Program-made: the position numbers and the translations under genes | The notes under the pieces: generated by a model | What the model saw: only the letters and a program-made list of their open reading frames with translations | What the model was told of the DNA's origin: nothing | Database searches by the model: none | DNA from: Desulfobulbaceae bacterium BRH_c16a | GTDB lineage: Bacteria > Desulfobacterota > Desulfobulbia > Desulfobulbales > Desulfocapsaceae | Assembly (NCBI GenBank): GCA_000961725.1 | Contig: LADS01000004.1 | Coordinates: 62,001 to 126,000, forward strand | Direction of reading: 5' to 3' | DNA length: 64,000 nt | Shown here: positions 18,984-29,107 of the stretch, piece by piece | Position numbering within the stretch: position 1 is the first letter of the stretch | Layout of the letters: every line of letters starts with the position of its first letter

Positions 18984-20099
18984 ATGCAAGAATGGGAAAT
19001 TATCGATACAACCCTGCGGGAAGGGGAGCAAACACCTGGAGTTCTTTTTTCATTGGAAGAAAAGCGGCTCATCCTCGACGGTCTGGTCAAGGTTGGCGTT
19101 TCGGAGGTGGAACTCGGCATCTCCTCCCGGTTTCATCCCTGTTCCGGTCAATTGATAGCCCACAGCCGAAGGGCTCATCCAGGCCTTCGGTTGTCGCTTT
19201 GGAGCAGGTGCCGGGAAGAAGATATTTTCTTTGCAGCCGAACACAAGCCGGACATACTCTCCCTGTCCATTCCGGTTTCCGATATTCATCTGGAAAAGAG
19301 GCTGCAGAAGAACAGGGACTGGGCGTACCGGACGATGTGTGCCGCTCTTGATTCGGCCAGGCGGCATGGCTTGACGGTCGCCATCGGCTTTGAAGACGCC
19401 ACTCGCAGCGATCTCCGTTTTCTCAAGACCATGGCGAAAGCCGCAGAGCGCCACGGGGCCGTGCGGATACGTCTTGCCGATACCGTCGGCATTGGCTCCC
19501 CCCGCCTGATCGGCGCCCTTGTCACCTCAATCAAAGGTGAGCTTAAGCGCTGCCGCCTGGCAGTCCATACCCACAACGATTTCGGCATGGCCACCGCCAA
19601 CGCGATTGCCGCTCTGGAGGCCGGCGCCCACTCGGCCGATACCGTCGTTCTCGGTCTCGGGGAAAGAACGGGCTGCGCCAGGCTCGAAGAGGTTGCCGCA
19701 TATCTCTGCCTTGTCAAAAACAACAGTAAGTTGAGATCCGCATATCTGAAGCCTCTCGCCCGATATGTGGCAGCAATCACGGGTAAAGCGATAGAAGGAA
19801 ACAGACCGATCCTGGGCGAAGATATCTTCACCTGTGAAACCGGCCTCCACCTGCAGGGACTGCAGAACGACCCGCAGACCTATGAGGCTTTTGCCCCGGA
19901 AAAAGTGGGGGCCAGACGAAAACTCATGATAGGCGCCAAAAGCGGCCGGAGGGCCATCATGACTCACCTTGCCGGTCTGGAAAGCAAACCGACAGACAAT
20001 CTGTCGGAACTGGCGGTCCAAGCCGTCCGTGAAACCGCCGCCAGGCTGCGCCGCCCCTTAAGCGATGGGGAATTTCGTCGACTCGTCTCGGAAAGCTAA
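18984..20099 (+). CDS. nifV: Homocitrate synthase NifV
   Basis: A 371-residue enzyme of the DRE-TIM metallolyase family. The N-terminal signature IDTTLREGEQTPGV carries the catalytic Arg and Asp. The metal-binding motif is HTHNDFGMATANAIAALEAG, and GLGERTGCARLEEV follows it. It condenses acetyl-CoA with 2-oxoglutarate to (R)-homocitrate, the organic ligand of FeMo-cofactor. Its own sigma-54 promoter and position beside the nif genes favour NifV over a leucine or lysine pathway homologue. It faces the nifA-like gene tail to tail, with a repeat element in between. Confidence 0.93.
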   Translation: MQEWEIIDTTLREGEQTPGVLFSLEEKRLILDGLVKVGVSEVELGISSRFHPCSGQLIAHSRRAHPGLRLSLWSRCREEDIFFAAEHKPDILSLSIPVSDIHLEKRLQKNRDWAYRTMCAALDSARRHGLTVAIGFEDATRSDLRFLKTMAKAAERHGAVRIRLADTVGIGSPRLIGALVTSIKGELKRCRLAVHTHNDFGMATANAIAALEAGAHSADTVVLGLGERTGCARLEEVAAYLCLVKNNSKLRSAYLKPLARYVAAITGKAIEGNRPILGEDIFTCETGLHLQGLQNDPQTYEAFAPEKVGARRKLMIGAKSGRRAIMTHLAGLESKPTDNLSELAVQAVRETAARLRRPLSDGEFRRLVSES

Positions 20100-20114
20100 T
20101 AAAGAAAGCTCACA

Positions 20115-20186
20115 CCCCACAAGGGGGTATAAGTACCTTCACGAAATTCACTCTTAAAAAACAAGAAATGAATTTCTAAGGTTCTA
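20115..20186 (+). repeat. Interspersed hairpin repeat, copy A
   Basis: The head CCCCACAAGGGGG (20115-20127) is followed by a stem-loop: left arm from AGTACCTT (20132-) through GAAATTCA, an A-rich loop, and right arm TGAATTTCTAAGGTTCT ending at 20185. It lies between the convergent nifV and nifA-like genes and could act as a bidirectional terminator. Confidence 0.7.
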
Positions 20187-20191
20187 ATAAA

Positions 20192-21787
20192 TCAGCGAAA
20201 GGAGTCGTAACGGTTCAGACCATACTTTCTGATCCGATACCCGATCTGCCGTTCCGTCAGGCCCAGCTCCCGCGCGGCACGGATCTGCACCCAGCCGTTA
20301 CGACGCAGGGCCGCCTCGATCTCAAACCGTTCGATATCATGGAGCGATTTCGGGCTCACCTGCAGACTGGCCTTGACCGGCGGTGTTGTCTCAACCTGGA
20401 CAGGACGTTCAAGCCGTTCCATTTTGATCAGGTTGGCCGGCAGATCCCCCAGGGTGAGCCGGTCACCCTCGACCAGAATCACCATTCTCTCAACCAGATT
20501 CTGCATCTCGCGGATATTGCCGGGCCAAGGATAACTGATGAGAAAATCGAGCAGATCCGGAGTGATATGGATCTTTTTGCCGTTTCGATCATTGCTCTTA
20601 CCGAGAAAATGGCTGAACAGCAGGGGAATATCCTCCTTTCTCTCCCTGAGCGGCGGTAATACGACGGGCACGACGTTCAGCCGGTAGTAGAGATCGGCCC
20701 GGAACAATCCCCGCGCCACCGCGTCCTCAAGGCTGACGTTGGTCGCCGCCACAATCCTGACATCGACCGACAAAGTCTTCGATCCGCCGATCCGTTCAAA
20801 CTGCTTTTCCTGCAGCACCCGGAGCATTTTAGCCTGGAGCGAGAGCGGCATTTCGCCAATTTCATCAAGAAAGATAGTCCCACAGTCTGCCAGCTCGAAC
20901 CGTCCCGCCCGGGAGGCATGAGCGCCGGTAAAAGCACCCCGCTCGTGTCCGAACAGTTCGCTTTCCAGCAGGGTCTCCGGCAGCGCCGCGCAATTTACCT
21001 TGATGAACGGCTTGTCCTTGCGGTTGCCGCCTTCATGAATCGCCCTGGCCACCAGTTCCTTGCCGGTCCCCGATTCGCCGAGCAGCAAAACGGTGACCGT
21101 GCTGCTGGCGACCTTGTCGATAATACTGAACACCTCCTGCATCGGTTTGGAATGTCCGATGATGAAATGACCATCGTGAACCTGATGCAGCCGGGCCTTG
21201 AGCGAGGCGTTTTCTTCAATCAATTTCGCTTCTTTTTTGGCAATTTCCTGGTGCAGGGTAATAAACTGGGCGATGAGCGTGGCGAGCACGGTGAGAAAGC
21301 GGATATCCTCCTCAAAAGAAACATCCTCGCCGAACAGTCTGTCCACCGTCAGCACCCCCTCCGGCTTACCCTTCACCACCACCGGCACCCCGAGAAAAGA
21401 AATCTTACTTTTTTTTACCTTTGAGCGCGCCCCGGTCCTGTTGAGAAACAGCGGCTCGCTGTTGATATCCGGAACCACAAAGGGCGAGCAGGTCTGAAAG
21501 ATCTGACCGCAGACGCCTTCATCGGGCCGGTACACCCCGCGCATCTCTTCTTCGGTGGAGAGGCCGCATGATGCTTTAATCGCCAGTTTCCGCCGTGTTC
21601 GATCAAAAATCAACAGGGTGGCCCGCTCCATCTTCATCGTATCGTTCAATACCCCGAGAATGCTGGACAGGGTGGAATCAAGATTCACCGCCGTACCGAT
21701 CAATTCGGTGATCCGGTACAAAGCCAGAAGCTCAATCCCTTGCGTTTTATTTATTTCGGCAGGTTTTACCGCCATGTACGAATCCAT
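20192..21787 (-). CDS. nifA: NifA-like sigma-54-dependent transcriptional activator
   Basis: The chosen start is ATG 21787, which has a GAGGAG site eight bases upstream. An earlier ATG at 21910 adds residues of low-complexity character. The 531-residue protein has an N-terminal GAF domain (about 20-170), a central AAA+ domain (about 205-440) with Walker A GESGTGKE and the sigma-54 contact motif GAFTGA, and a C-terminal Fis-type helix-turn-helix with [21 protein letters not shown], close to NifA HTHs. It should activate the -24/-12 promoters of nifV, nifH and nifE. Cysteines occur in the GAF domain, but there is no cysteine-bearing linker before the HTH. AnfA/VnfA-type specificity is less likely since no alternative nitrogenase is present. 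Confidence 0.88.
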   Translation of the reverse strand: MDSYMAVKPAEINKTQGIELLALYRITELIGTAVNLDSTLSSILGVLNDTMKMERATLLIFDRTRRKLAIKASCGLSTEEEMRGVYRPDEGVCGQIFQTCSPFVVPDINSEPLFLNRTGARSKVKKSKISFLGVPVVVKGKPEGVLTVDRLFGEDVSFEEDIRFLTVLATLIAQFITLHQEIAKKEAKLIEENASLKARLHQVHDGHFIIGHSKPMQEVFSIIDKVASSTVTVLLLGESGTGKELVARAIHEGGNRKDKPFIKVNCAALPETLLESELFGHERGAFTGAHASRAGRFELADCGTIFLDEIGEMPLSLQAKMLRVLQEKQFERIGGSKTLSVDVRIVAATNVSLEDAVARGLFRADLYYRLNVVPVVLPPLRERKEDIPLLFSHFLGKSNDRNGKKIHITPDLLDFLISYPWPGNIREMQNLVERMVILVEGDRLTLGDLPANLIKMERLERPVQVETTPPVKASLQVSPKSLHDIERFEIEAALRRNGWVQIRAARELGLTERQIGYRIRKYGLNRYDSFR

Positions 21788-23195
<1,408 letters not shown>

Positions 23196-23241
23196 AGAGA
23201 AACATATTTTACCCACCATTATAGAAGAAGGAGATACCACA

Positions 23242-23592
23242 ATGATGATCATGATCAGAGCCATAGTTCGACCGGAAAAGGCTGACGACGTACTCGCCGC
23301 ACTTATGGATGCGGGATTTCCCGCAGTTACCAAATACTCGGTGACCGGTCGCGGCAAGCAGCGCGGCATCAAGATCGGAGCAGTGACTTACGACGAGATC
23401 CCCAAAACCATGCTGATGAGTGTGGTAAAAGCGGCGGACAAGGATTTTGTCATCAATACCATCATGGATGCGGCCCGTTCCACCGGCAAAGGCGCCTTCG
23501 GCGACGGCAAGATCTTTATCACCGAGGTCGAAGATGTCTACACCATCAGCTCGGGGGTACGCGAAGATACTCCGGTGGAGGCAGCGGCATGA
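23242..23592 (+). CDS. nifI1: Nitrogenase-specific PII regulator NifI1
   Basis: A 116-residue GlnB-family protein starting at ATG 23242 behind AAGGAGA. The frame is open upstream, but that extension overlaps nifH and has no PII homology. The PII core (MIMIRAIVRPEKADDVLAAL) and the T-loop region TGRGKQRGI are clear. The C-loop AFGDGKIFI is also present. In archaea, NifI1 and NifI2 together bind dinitrogenase and block it when 2-oxoglutarate is low. The next gene begins inside its stop codon (ATGA), so both are co-translated. Confidence 0.93.
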   Translation: MMIMIRAIVRPEKADDVLAALMDAGFPAVTKYSVTGRGKQRGIKIGAVTYDEIPKTMLMSVVKAADKDFVINTIMDAARSTGKGAFGDGKIFITEVEDVYTISSGVREDTPVEAAA

Positions 23593-23963
23593 AAGAAATA
23601 ATCGCGGTAGTGCGCATGAACATGATGAATAAGACCAAAGCCGCCTTGACGGCGGCAGGGGTCGACGCCTTCTTCGGCCACGAAGCGCAGGGGCGGGGCC
23701 TGGGGTTTGTCAACCGGAAACTTATCAAGGGCGCGGAACAAGGCTACGAAGAGGCGGCCGCGCTGCTCGGGGAAAAGGGCAAGCTGTATCCGAAGAGGAT
23801 GGTCACCATCGTCGTGAAAGACGACGAAGTAGCCGACATCGTCGAGGCAATCATCAAGGTCAATCAGACCGGCAAACCCGGAGACGGCAAGATATTCGTC
23901 CTGCCGGTGGCGGACGCAGTCCGGGTCCGCACCGGCGAGAAGGGCGCGAAATCAATCGCTTAG
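23589..23963 (+). CDS. nifI2: Nitrogenase-specific PII regulator NifI2
   Basis: A 124-residue GlnB-family protein overlapping nifI1 by four bases. It has the NifI2 hallmarks: an N-terminal MKEIIAVVRMNMMNKTK strand, a long T-loop with GHEAQGRGLGFVN, the VTIVVKDDEVADIVEAII helix-strand unit, and GDGKIFVLPV at the C-loop. It partners NifI1 in ammonia switch-off of nitrogenase by direct binding to NifDK. The nifH-I1-I2-D order is typical of methanogens, clostridia and sulfate reducers, and differs from the DRAT/DRAG system of proteobacteria such as Rhodospirillum. Confidence 0.93.
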   Translation: MKEIIAVVRMNMMNKTKAALTAAGVDAFFGHEAQGRGLGFVNRKLIKGAEQGYEEAAALLGEKGKLYPKRMVTIVVKDDEVADIVEAIIKVNQTGKPGDGKIFVLPVADAVRVRTGEKGAKSIA

Positions 23964-23985
23964 CCCCAAACAAGGAGATACCATC

Positions 23986-25623
23986 ATGGCAAAAGCACAG
24001 AAACTGGTGCAGTGGGAGCCGAACGACGTCAAGGAAAAACTGCTGGCAAAGTATCCGCCGAAGGTTGCCCGCAAACGCGCCTCTCAGATAATGATCAATG
24101 AAGCCCTGGAGAACACCACTCCGGAGATTGTCGCCAACGTCCGAACCATCCCCGGCATCATCACCATGCGCGGCTGCACCTACGCCGGCTGCAAAGGGGT
24201 TATCATGGGACCGACCAGCGACATCGTCAATCTGGTACACGGACCGGTCGGCTGCAGTTTTTACGCCTGGCTGACCCGCCGCAACCAGACCGACGGGGTG
24301 AATGACTCGAACGCCAACTTCATCACCTACTGCATGTCAACCGATATGCAGGACTCGGATATCATCTTCGGCGGCGAAAAGAAACTGGAAGCAGCCATTC
24401 AGGAGGCATACGACCTCTTTCACCCGAAAGCCATCGCGGTCTTCGCCACCTGTCCGGTCGGCCTGATCGGCGACGATATCCATGCGGTGGCGAAAAAGAT
24501 GAAAGAGCGATTCGGCGACTGCAACGTCTTTGCCTTCAGCTGCGAAGGGTATAAAGGAGTATCGCAGTCGGCCGGCCACCATATCGCCAACAATCAGGTG
24601 TTCACCCACGTGGTGGGCAAAAGCGAAACGGAAAAAACCGACAAATATAAAATCAACCTGCTTGGCGAATACAATATCGGCGGCGACGGCTTCGAGATCG
24701 ACCGGATCCTCGAAAAATGCGGGATCAAAAACATCTCGACATTTTCCGGCAACGCCACCTACGACAAGTTTGCCTCGGCCAACCAGGCCGACCTCAGCTG
24801 TGTCATGTGCCACCGTTCGATCAACTATGTGGCCGACATGCTCGAGACCAAATACGGCATTCCCTGGATCAAGGTGAACTTCATCGGCGCCGAGGCCACG
24901 GCCAAATCGCTCAGGAAGATCGCCCAGTATTTTGGCGAAAAGGAGCTGGTCGACCGGGTGGAAGCGGTGATTGCCGAGGAGATGCCGGCGGTGAAGGCAG
25001 TACAGTCACTTGTCCATCCGCGAACCAAAGGAAAGACCGCCATGCTTTTTGTCGGCGGCTCCAGGGCCCATCATTACCAGGAACTGTTCAATGAAATGGG
25101 GATGAAAACCGTTTCGGCGGGCTACGAGTTCGGCCACCGCGACGACTATGAAGGCCGCCACGTCATCCCGACCCTGAAGGTCGACGCCGACAGCAGGAAC
25201 ATTGAAGAAATCGAGGTTGAACCGGATCCGATGCTCTATAAGCCACGAAAATCAGCGGAAGAGATCGCTGCTCTTACCAAGGAAGGGCTTGAATTCAAAG
25301 ACTACGAAGGACTCAACCCGGACATGGATAAAGGCACCCTGGTCATCGACGACCTCAATCAGTATGAGGCCGAAAAACTGGTGGAACTGATCAAACCGGA
25401 CCTGTTCTGTGCCGGAATAAAGGAAAAATTTTCTATCCAGAAACTCGGCATTCCGATGAAACAGCTGCACAGCTACGACTCCGGCGGCCCCTATGCCGGT
25501 TTTGAAGGCGCGATCAACTTCTACCGCGAGATCGACCGGCTGGTGAACAGCAAAGTCTGGAGCTACATGAAAGCGCCCTGGCAGGAAAATCCCGAACTTT
25601 CAGCAACATACGTCTGGGAATAA
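23986..25623 (+). CDS. nifD: Nitrogenase molybdenum-iron protein alpha chain NifD
   Basis: A 545-residue alpha chain. P-cluster ligands are Cys64, Cys90 (GPVGC) and Cys156 (ATCPVGLIGDD). FeMo-cofactor residues are Cys275 (CVMCHRS), the histidine in QLHSYD, and the GVSQSAGHH motif with the conserved Gln and His. It has the extra ~50-residue segment around 370-430 seen in clostridial and archaeal NifD, absent from Azotobacter NifD. It pairs with NifK to form the site of N2 reduction. No vnfG/anfG delta subunit is present, so this is a molybdenum nitrogenase. RBS AAGGAG precedes ATG 23986. Confidence 0.97.
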   Translation: MAKAQKLVQWEPNDVKEKLLAKYPPKVARKRASQIMINEALENTTPEIVANVRTIPGIITMRGCTYAGCKGVIMGPTSDIVNLVHGPVGCSFYAWLTRRNQTDGVNDSNANFITYCMSTDMQDSDIIFGGEKKLEAAIQEAYDLFHPKAIAVFATCPVGLIGDDIHAVAKKMKERFGDCNVFAFSCEGYKGVSQSAGHHIANNQVFTHVVGKSETEKTDKYKINLLGEYNIGGDGFEIDRILEKCGIKNISTFSGNATYDKFASANQADLSCVMCHRSINYVADMLETKYGIPWIKVNFIGAEATAKSLRKIAQYFGEKELVDRVEAVIAEEMPAVKAVQSLVHPRTKGKTAMLFVGGSRAHHYQELFNEMGMKTVSAGYEFGHRDDYEGRHVIPTLKVDADSRNIEEIEVEPDPMLYKPRKSAEEIAALTKEGLEFKDYEGLNPDMDKGTLVIDDLNQYEAEKLVELIKPDLFCAGIKEKFSIQKLGIPMKQLHSYDSGGPYAGFEGAINFYREIDRLVNSKVWSYMKAPWQENPELSATYVWE

Positions 25624-25686
25624 ACCGTCAAAGATATGAGAGGATGAAGCGTATCTGCTCCACCCTCGGCAAGGGGATTGAAAAAA

Positions 25687-27060
25687 ATGTTACTGAGACA
25701 CACACCAAAAGAGATAACGGAGCGGAAAGCCCTGATGATAAACCCGGCCAAGACATGCCAGCCGATCGGCGCCATGTACGCGGCCCTGGGGATAAAAGGA
25801 TGCCTCCCTCACAGTCACGGTTCGCAGGGCTGCTGCGCCTATCATCGCAGCACTTTAACCCGCCACTATAAAGAACCGATTTCCGCAGCCACCAGCTCGT
25901 TTACCGAGGGCGCTTCGGTCTTCGGCGGCCAGGCCAACCTGCTGCAGGCTATCGACAATATCTTCACGGTCTATGAACCGGAAGTGATCGCCGTACACAC
26001 CACCTGCCTGTCCGAAACCATCGGCGACGACCTGCCGCAGATTTTCGACAAGGCCATCAAGGAAAAAAAGGTGCCCGAAGGCAAGACCCTGATCGGCGCC
26101 CCGACTCCGAGTTATGTCGGCTCGCACGTTACCGGTTTCTCCAACATGGTGAAAGCCATGGCGGGCCTCGCCCTGCCCTCGGGCAAAAAGAACGGCAAGA
26201 TCAATATAATCCCGGGCTGGGTTGAGCCGTCCGACATGGAGGAAATCAAAAAGATCGCCGCCATGATCGGGGTGAAGATCAACATGTTCCCCGACACCTC
26301 GGGGGTGTTGAACGGCCCGCTCACCGGTGAATATAAAATGTTTCCCGATGCCGGCGCGGCAATCGACGATATCAAGGACAGCGGCAACGCCACCGGCACG
26401 CTGGCCCTTGGCGAATGGTGTTCGGCGGATGCGGCGAGACTGCTCGATACCAAATGCAAGGTCCCCTGCTCGATCCTCGATATGCCCTTCGGCCTGAAGG
26501 CGACAGATCGTTTTGTCGATGCCCTGCGGACGGTCGCCGGCACCTCGGTGCCGGACGAGATCATGGTAGAAAGGGGCAAGCTGGTGGACATGATTTCCGA
26601 CATGCATCAATACTTCTACGGAAAAAAGGTGGCCCTGGTGGGCGATCCGGACCAGGTGATCGCGATGACCGAATTTTTAGTCTCGATCGACATGTGCCCG
26701 GTTCATATCGTCACCGGCACACCCGGCAAGCGTTTTGAGGAACGGATTCTCGAGATCACCGCAGGGATGGGCTGCAAGGTCAATGTCCGGGCCAAAGGCG
26801 ATATGTTCCTCCTGCATCAGTGGATTAAAAACGAACCGGTGGAGCTCATCATCGGCAACACCTACTGCAAGTATATCGCCCGCGACGAGGATCTGCCCTA
26901 TGTCCGCTGGGGCTTCCCGATTCTCGACCGTCAGGGCCATCAGCACTTCCCGACGGTAGGGTACAAAGGCGGCCTGCGGCTGCTGGAACAGATCCTCGGA
27001 GTACTGCTCGACCGCAAGGATCGGGATGATCCGGAATCGAAGTTCGAGCTGGTGCTTTAA
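25687..27060 (+). CDS. nifK: Nitrogenase molybdenum-iron protein beta chain NifK
   Basis: The start chosen is ATG 25687, where homology begins (MLLRHTPKEITERKAL). A TTG nine bases earlier is less likely. The 457-residue beta chain lacks the ~50-residue N-terminal extension of Azotobacter NifK, which is usual in group II/III enzymes. P-cluster ligands are Cys24 (AKTCQPIGAM), a Cys in GSQGCCAYHR (49/50) and Cys107 (VHTTCLSETIGDD). It forms the alpha2beta2 dinitrogenase with NifD. A GC-rich hairpin follows the stop and may thin transcription into the downstream genes. Confidence 0.96.
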   Translation: MLLRHTPKEITERKALMINPAKTCQPIGAMYAALGIKGCLPHSHGSQGCCAYHRSTLTRHYKEPISAATSSFTEGASVFGGQANLLQAIDNIFTVYEPEVIAVHTTCLSETIGDDLPQIFDKAIKEKKVPEGKTLIGAPTPSYVGSHVTGFSNMVKAMAGLALPSGKKNGKINIIPGWVEPSDMEEIKKIAAMIGVKINMFPDTSGVLNGPLTGEYKMFPDAGAAIDDIKDSGNATGTLALGEWCSADAARLLDTKCKVPCSILDMPFGLKATDRFVDALRTVAGTSVPDEIMVERGKLVDMISDMHQYFYGKKVALVGDPDQVIAMTEFLVSIDMCPVHIVTGTPGKRFEERILEITAGMGCKVNVRAKGDMFLLHQWIKNEPVELIIGNTYCKYIARDEDLPYVRWGFPILDRQGHQHFPTVGYKGGLRLLEQILGVLLDRKDRDDPESKFELVL

Positions 27061-27077
27061 GCTTTAAGGGCTCATGC

Positions 27078-27119
27078 GCAGCAGCAGGGCGGGCCTTGCC
27101 TGCTGCTGCCTGGTTTTGT
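27078..27119 (+). terminator. GC-rich hairpin with T-run after nifK (possible attenuator)
   Basis: GCAGCAGCAGG (27078-27088) pairs exactly with CCTGCTGCTGC (27099-27109) across a 10-base loop, and CTGGTTTTG follows. The shape is that of an intrinsic terminator, but the next gene starts only 20 bases later on the same strand, so partial termination is more likely. Confidence 0.6.
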
Positions 27120-27138
27120 CACATCAACGGAGAAAAAA

Positions 27139-28308
27139 ATGACTGTGATACCCATTGCAAATCATACACGTTGTTACTGCGACCGTACCGTCGAAATGCA
27201 ATCGGTTTTCCATTTGCCGGTTGCACCGCAGGTGGTTGCCCGGACCCGGTTTTCTCCGCCTCCCCCTGCCCACAGCCGGAGCCTGATGCTCCCTGGAGCC
27301 ATGGATCTTCTGGCCGGGACAATGAAAGAGAGAAGAGCGAGTATCACCATGGTGGCGATAACCGGTCCGGGCGATCCGCTGGCTACTCCGGATATCACCC
27401 TGCATGCTGTAAAGCTTGTCCGCGAGCGCTATCCGGAGGTACGAATAGGCCTGAAAACCCTCGGCATCGGCAGCGCCGCAATGGCCGGAGAGCTGGCCAG
27501 GGCCGGTCTCGACTATGTGGAAATGCAGGTTGACGGCATACAACCGGCGATTCTCGAAAAAATTTACGCCTGGATCAGGCCGGGCCTGAAAACCCTGAAG
27601 ATTTCAGAAGCGGTCGGTCTTTTCATAAGCGAGCAACGCAACGGGGTTCCCGCCCTCAAATTTCATGACATCCAGGTGGTAATTGCAACCACACTTTATC
27701 CGGGTCTGAATATCGACCATGTAGCTAAAATCAGCGCCGAGATGATGGAACTGGGGGCGGACGGCATAAGCCTCATTCCCTACTCTCCGGAACCGGGCGC
27801 CGAAGTAAGCCTGGAAAGCCCGGACCCACGGACGGTGGCCGCGGCCGTGGAAAAAGCCGCAAACTTCCTGCCGGTTGTGGCTCCCTTGCTCATCGCCAAG
27901 GCGGGGGATCCCGGGAGTACTGCCGATCCGGCAAAAGTGCCGCTTCCCCGGCCGACCGCAAAACGGCCGAATGCGGCTGTAGTCAGTTCAAACGGCATAG
28001 AAGTCGATCTTCATCTCGGCCAGGCGATCAGGCTGCTCATTTACGGCCCGCGCGAGGATGGTCTGCCCTGTCTGCTGGAAACCCGGGAGGCCCCGGAGCC
28101 TGGCACGCCGGAGCGATGGCGGGAGCTGGCAAAGCTGCTGCCCGACTGTTTTGTCATCCTTGCCGCCAGTGCCGGGGAGACGCCGCGAAAGGTTCTCGCC
28201 TGGGAAGGGATCAACATTCTTATTACCGGGGACAACATTGAAGGAACCGTCGACGTTCTGTACGGCGGTGGAAAAAAAGGAAAAAAGGGTCGCTTACGAC
28301 CTATTTGA
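27139..28308 (+). CDS. NifB-like/NifX fusion lacking radical-SAM cysteines
   Basis: This 389-residue protein aligns along its length with the true NifB at 33140: FHLPVAP, then ITGPGDPLATPDITLHAVK against the GPGDPFANGPETIATLR of NifB, then ILEKIYAWI, and a C-terminal NifX-like domain (about residues 275-375). The CxxxCxxC motif is gone: the three cysteine positions of NifB (34, 38, 41) are occupied by Val32, Thr36 and Ser39. The CTRC pair that helps hold the K-cluster in NifB is also missing. Two cysteines near the start (12, 14) roughly match the NHPC cysteine of NifB. The domain is otherwise intact and has a strong ribosome site, so it looks like a functional non-catalytic paralogue, perhaps a cofactor carrier or scaffold. 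Function is not known to me. Confidence 0.8.
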   Translation: MTVIPIANHTRCYCDRTVEMQSVFHLPVAPQVVARTRFSPPPPAHSRSLMLPGAMDLLAGTMKERRASITMVAITGPGDPLATPDITLHAVKLVRERYPEVRIGLKTLGIGSAAMAGELARAGLDYVEMQVDGIQPAILEKIYAWIRPGLKTLKISEAVGLFISEQRNGVPALKFHDIQVVIATTLYPGLNIDHVAKISAEMMELGADGISLIPYSPEPGAEVSLESPDPRTVAAAVEKAANFLPVVAPLLIAKAGDPGSTADPAKVPLPRPTAKRPNAAVVSSNGIEVDLHLGQAIRLLIYGPREDGLPCLLETREAPEPGTPERWRELAKLLPDCFVILAASAGETPRKVLAWEGINILITGDNIEGTVDVLYGGGKKGKKGRLRPI

Positions 28309-28334
28309 ACAAAAACGTATGAGGAGCTGAAAAA

Positions 28335-28637
28335 ATGGCAACACCGGAGAGGCAGATTCTACTCTGCCAGAGTTTTCGCGTAAAAGGCGATCCCAAGGGG
28401 ATCTGTCACAAACAGACCGACGGGTTTTTGCAATATATCGAAGAAGAAATTCTCGACCGCGGCATGGACATGCAGGTAATCGCCACCGGCTGCCTGAAGC
28501 AGTGCGAGTCCGGTCCGATCATGGTTATCCAGCCGGATAACTGGTGGTTCAAGGGGATCGACAGCGAGGGCGCCATTGACGCGGTGCTCGACGGGCTGGA
28601 AGAGGGAACACCGGCGTCCGAATACCTCATCAAGTGA
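28335..28637 (+). CDS. Thioredoxin-fold [2Fe-2S] ferredoxin
   Basis: A 100-residue protein with the cysteine pattern of the thioredoxin-like [2Fe-2S] ferredoxins: Cys in LLCQSFR (residue 11), CHKQ (residue 24), then TGCLKQCESGPIMVI with two more cysteines (about 54 and 58). The C-terminal stretch WWFKGIDSEGAIDAVLDGL is also typical. It lies 26 bases after the NifB-like gene. A role in electron or Fe-S transfer for nitrogenase or cofactor assembly is likely from context. The exact partner cannot be told. Confidence 0.85.
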   Translation: MATPERQILLCQSFRVKGDPKGICHKQTDGFLQYIEEEILDRGMDMQVIATGCLKQCESGPIMVIQPDNWWFKGIDSEGAIDAVLDGLEEGTPASEYLIK

Positions 28638-28651
28638 CGGCAGGCAACTTT

Positions 28652-29107
28652 ATGACAATCCGCCTCGCCACAAAGATCGATATCCCCGGCATGGTCAACC
28701 TGCTGCAGCAGCTCTTTGCCGTCGAGGCGGATTTCAACTTCGATGCCGGGCGGCAGCAAAGGGGCCTGAAACTGCTCCTCGGCGCTGAACAGGCGTTGAT
28801 CCTGGTAGCGGAAGATCAGGGCGAGGTGACTGGCATGGCCACCGCCCAGCTGCTGATCTCCACCGCCGAAGGAGCGCCTTGCCTGCTCCTTGAAGATGTG
28901 GTGGTAACGCCCGCCCGGCAGAACAAGGGTATCGGCTCGGCACTTTTGGCAAAAATTGCCGAGTGGGGAGCCGAACGGGGAGCCACCCGCATGCAGCTCC
29001 TCGCCGATCTGACCAATTCCAAGGCACTTGAATTTTACCGCCGAAACAACTGGGTGCAGACGCAGCTCATCTGTCTTCGCAAATACAATAAAGGAGAAAC
29101 GACATGA
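28652..29107 (+). CDS. GNAT family N-acetyltransferase
   Basis: ATG 28652 begins the recognisable domain (MTIRLATKIDIPGMVNLL), giving 151 residues. A GTG 18 bases upstream overlaps the ferredoxin stop. The acetyl-CoA binding motif A is LEDVVVTPARQNKGIGSALLAKIAEW, with Q-x-x-G-I-G in place. The last strand is ALEFYRRNNWV. Its stop overlaps the start of the HEPN-like gene (ATGA), so both are translated together in the nif operon. The substrate is unknown. A protein or small amine linked to nitrogenase regulation is a guess. Confidence 0.85.
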   Translation: MTIRLATKIDIPGMVNLLQQLFAVEADFNFDAGRQQRGLKLLLGAEQALILVAEDQGEVTGMATAQLLISTAEGAPCLLLEDVVVTPARQNKGIGSALLAKIAEWGAERGATRMQLLADLTNSKALEFYRRNNWVQTQLICLRKYNKGETT

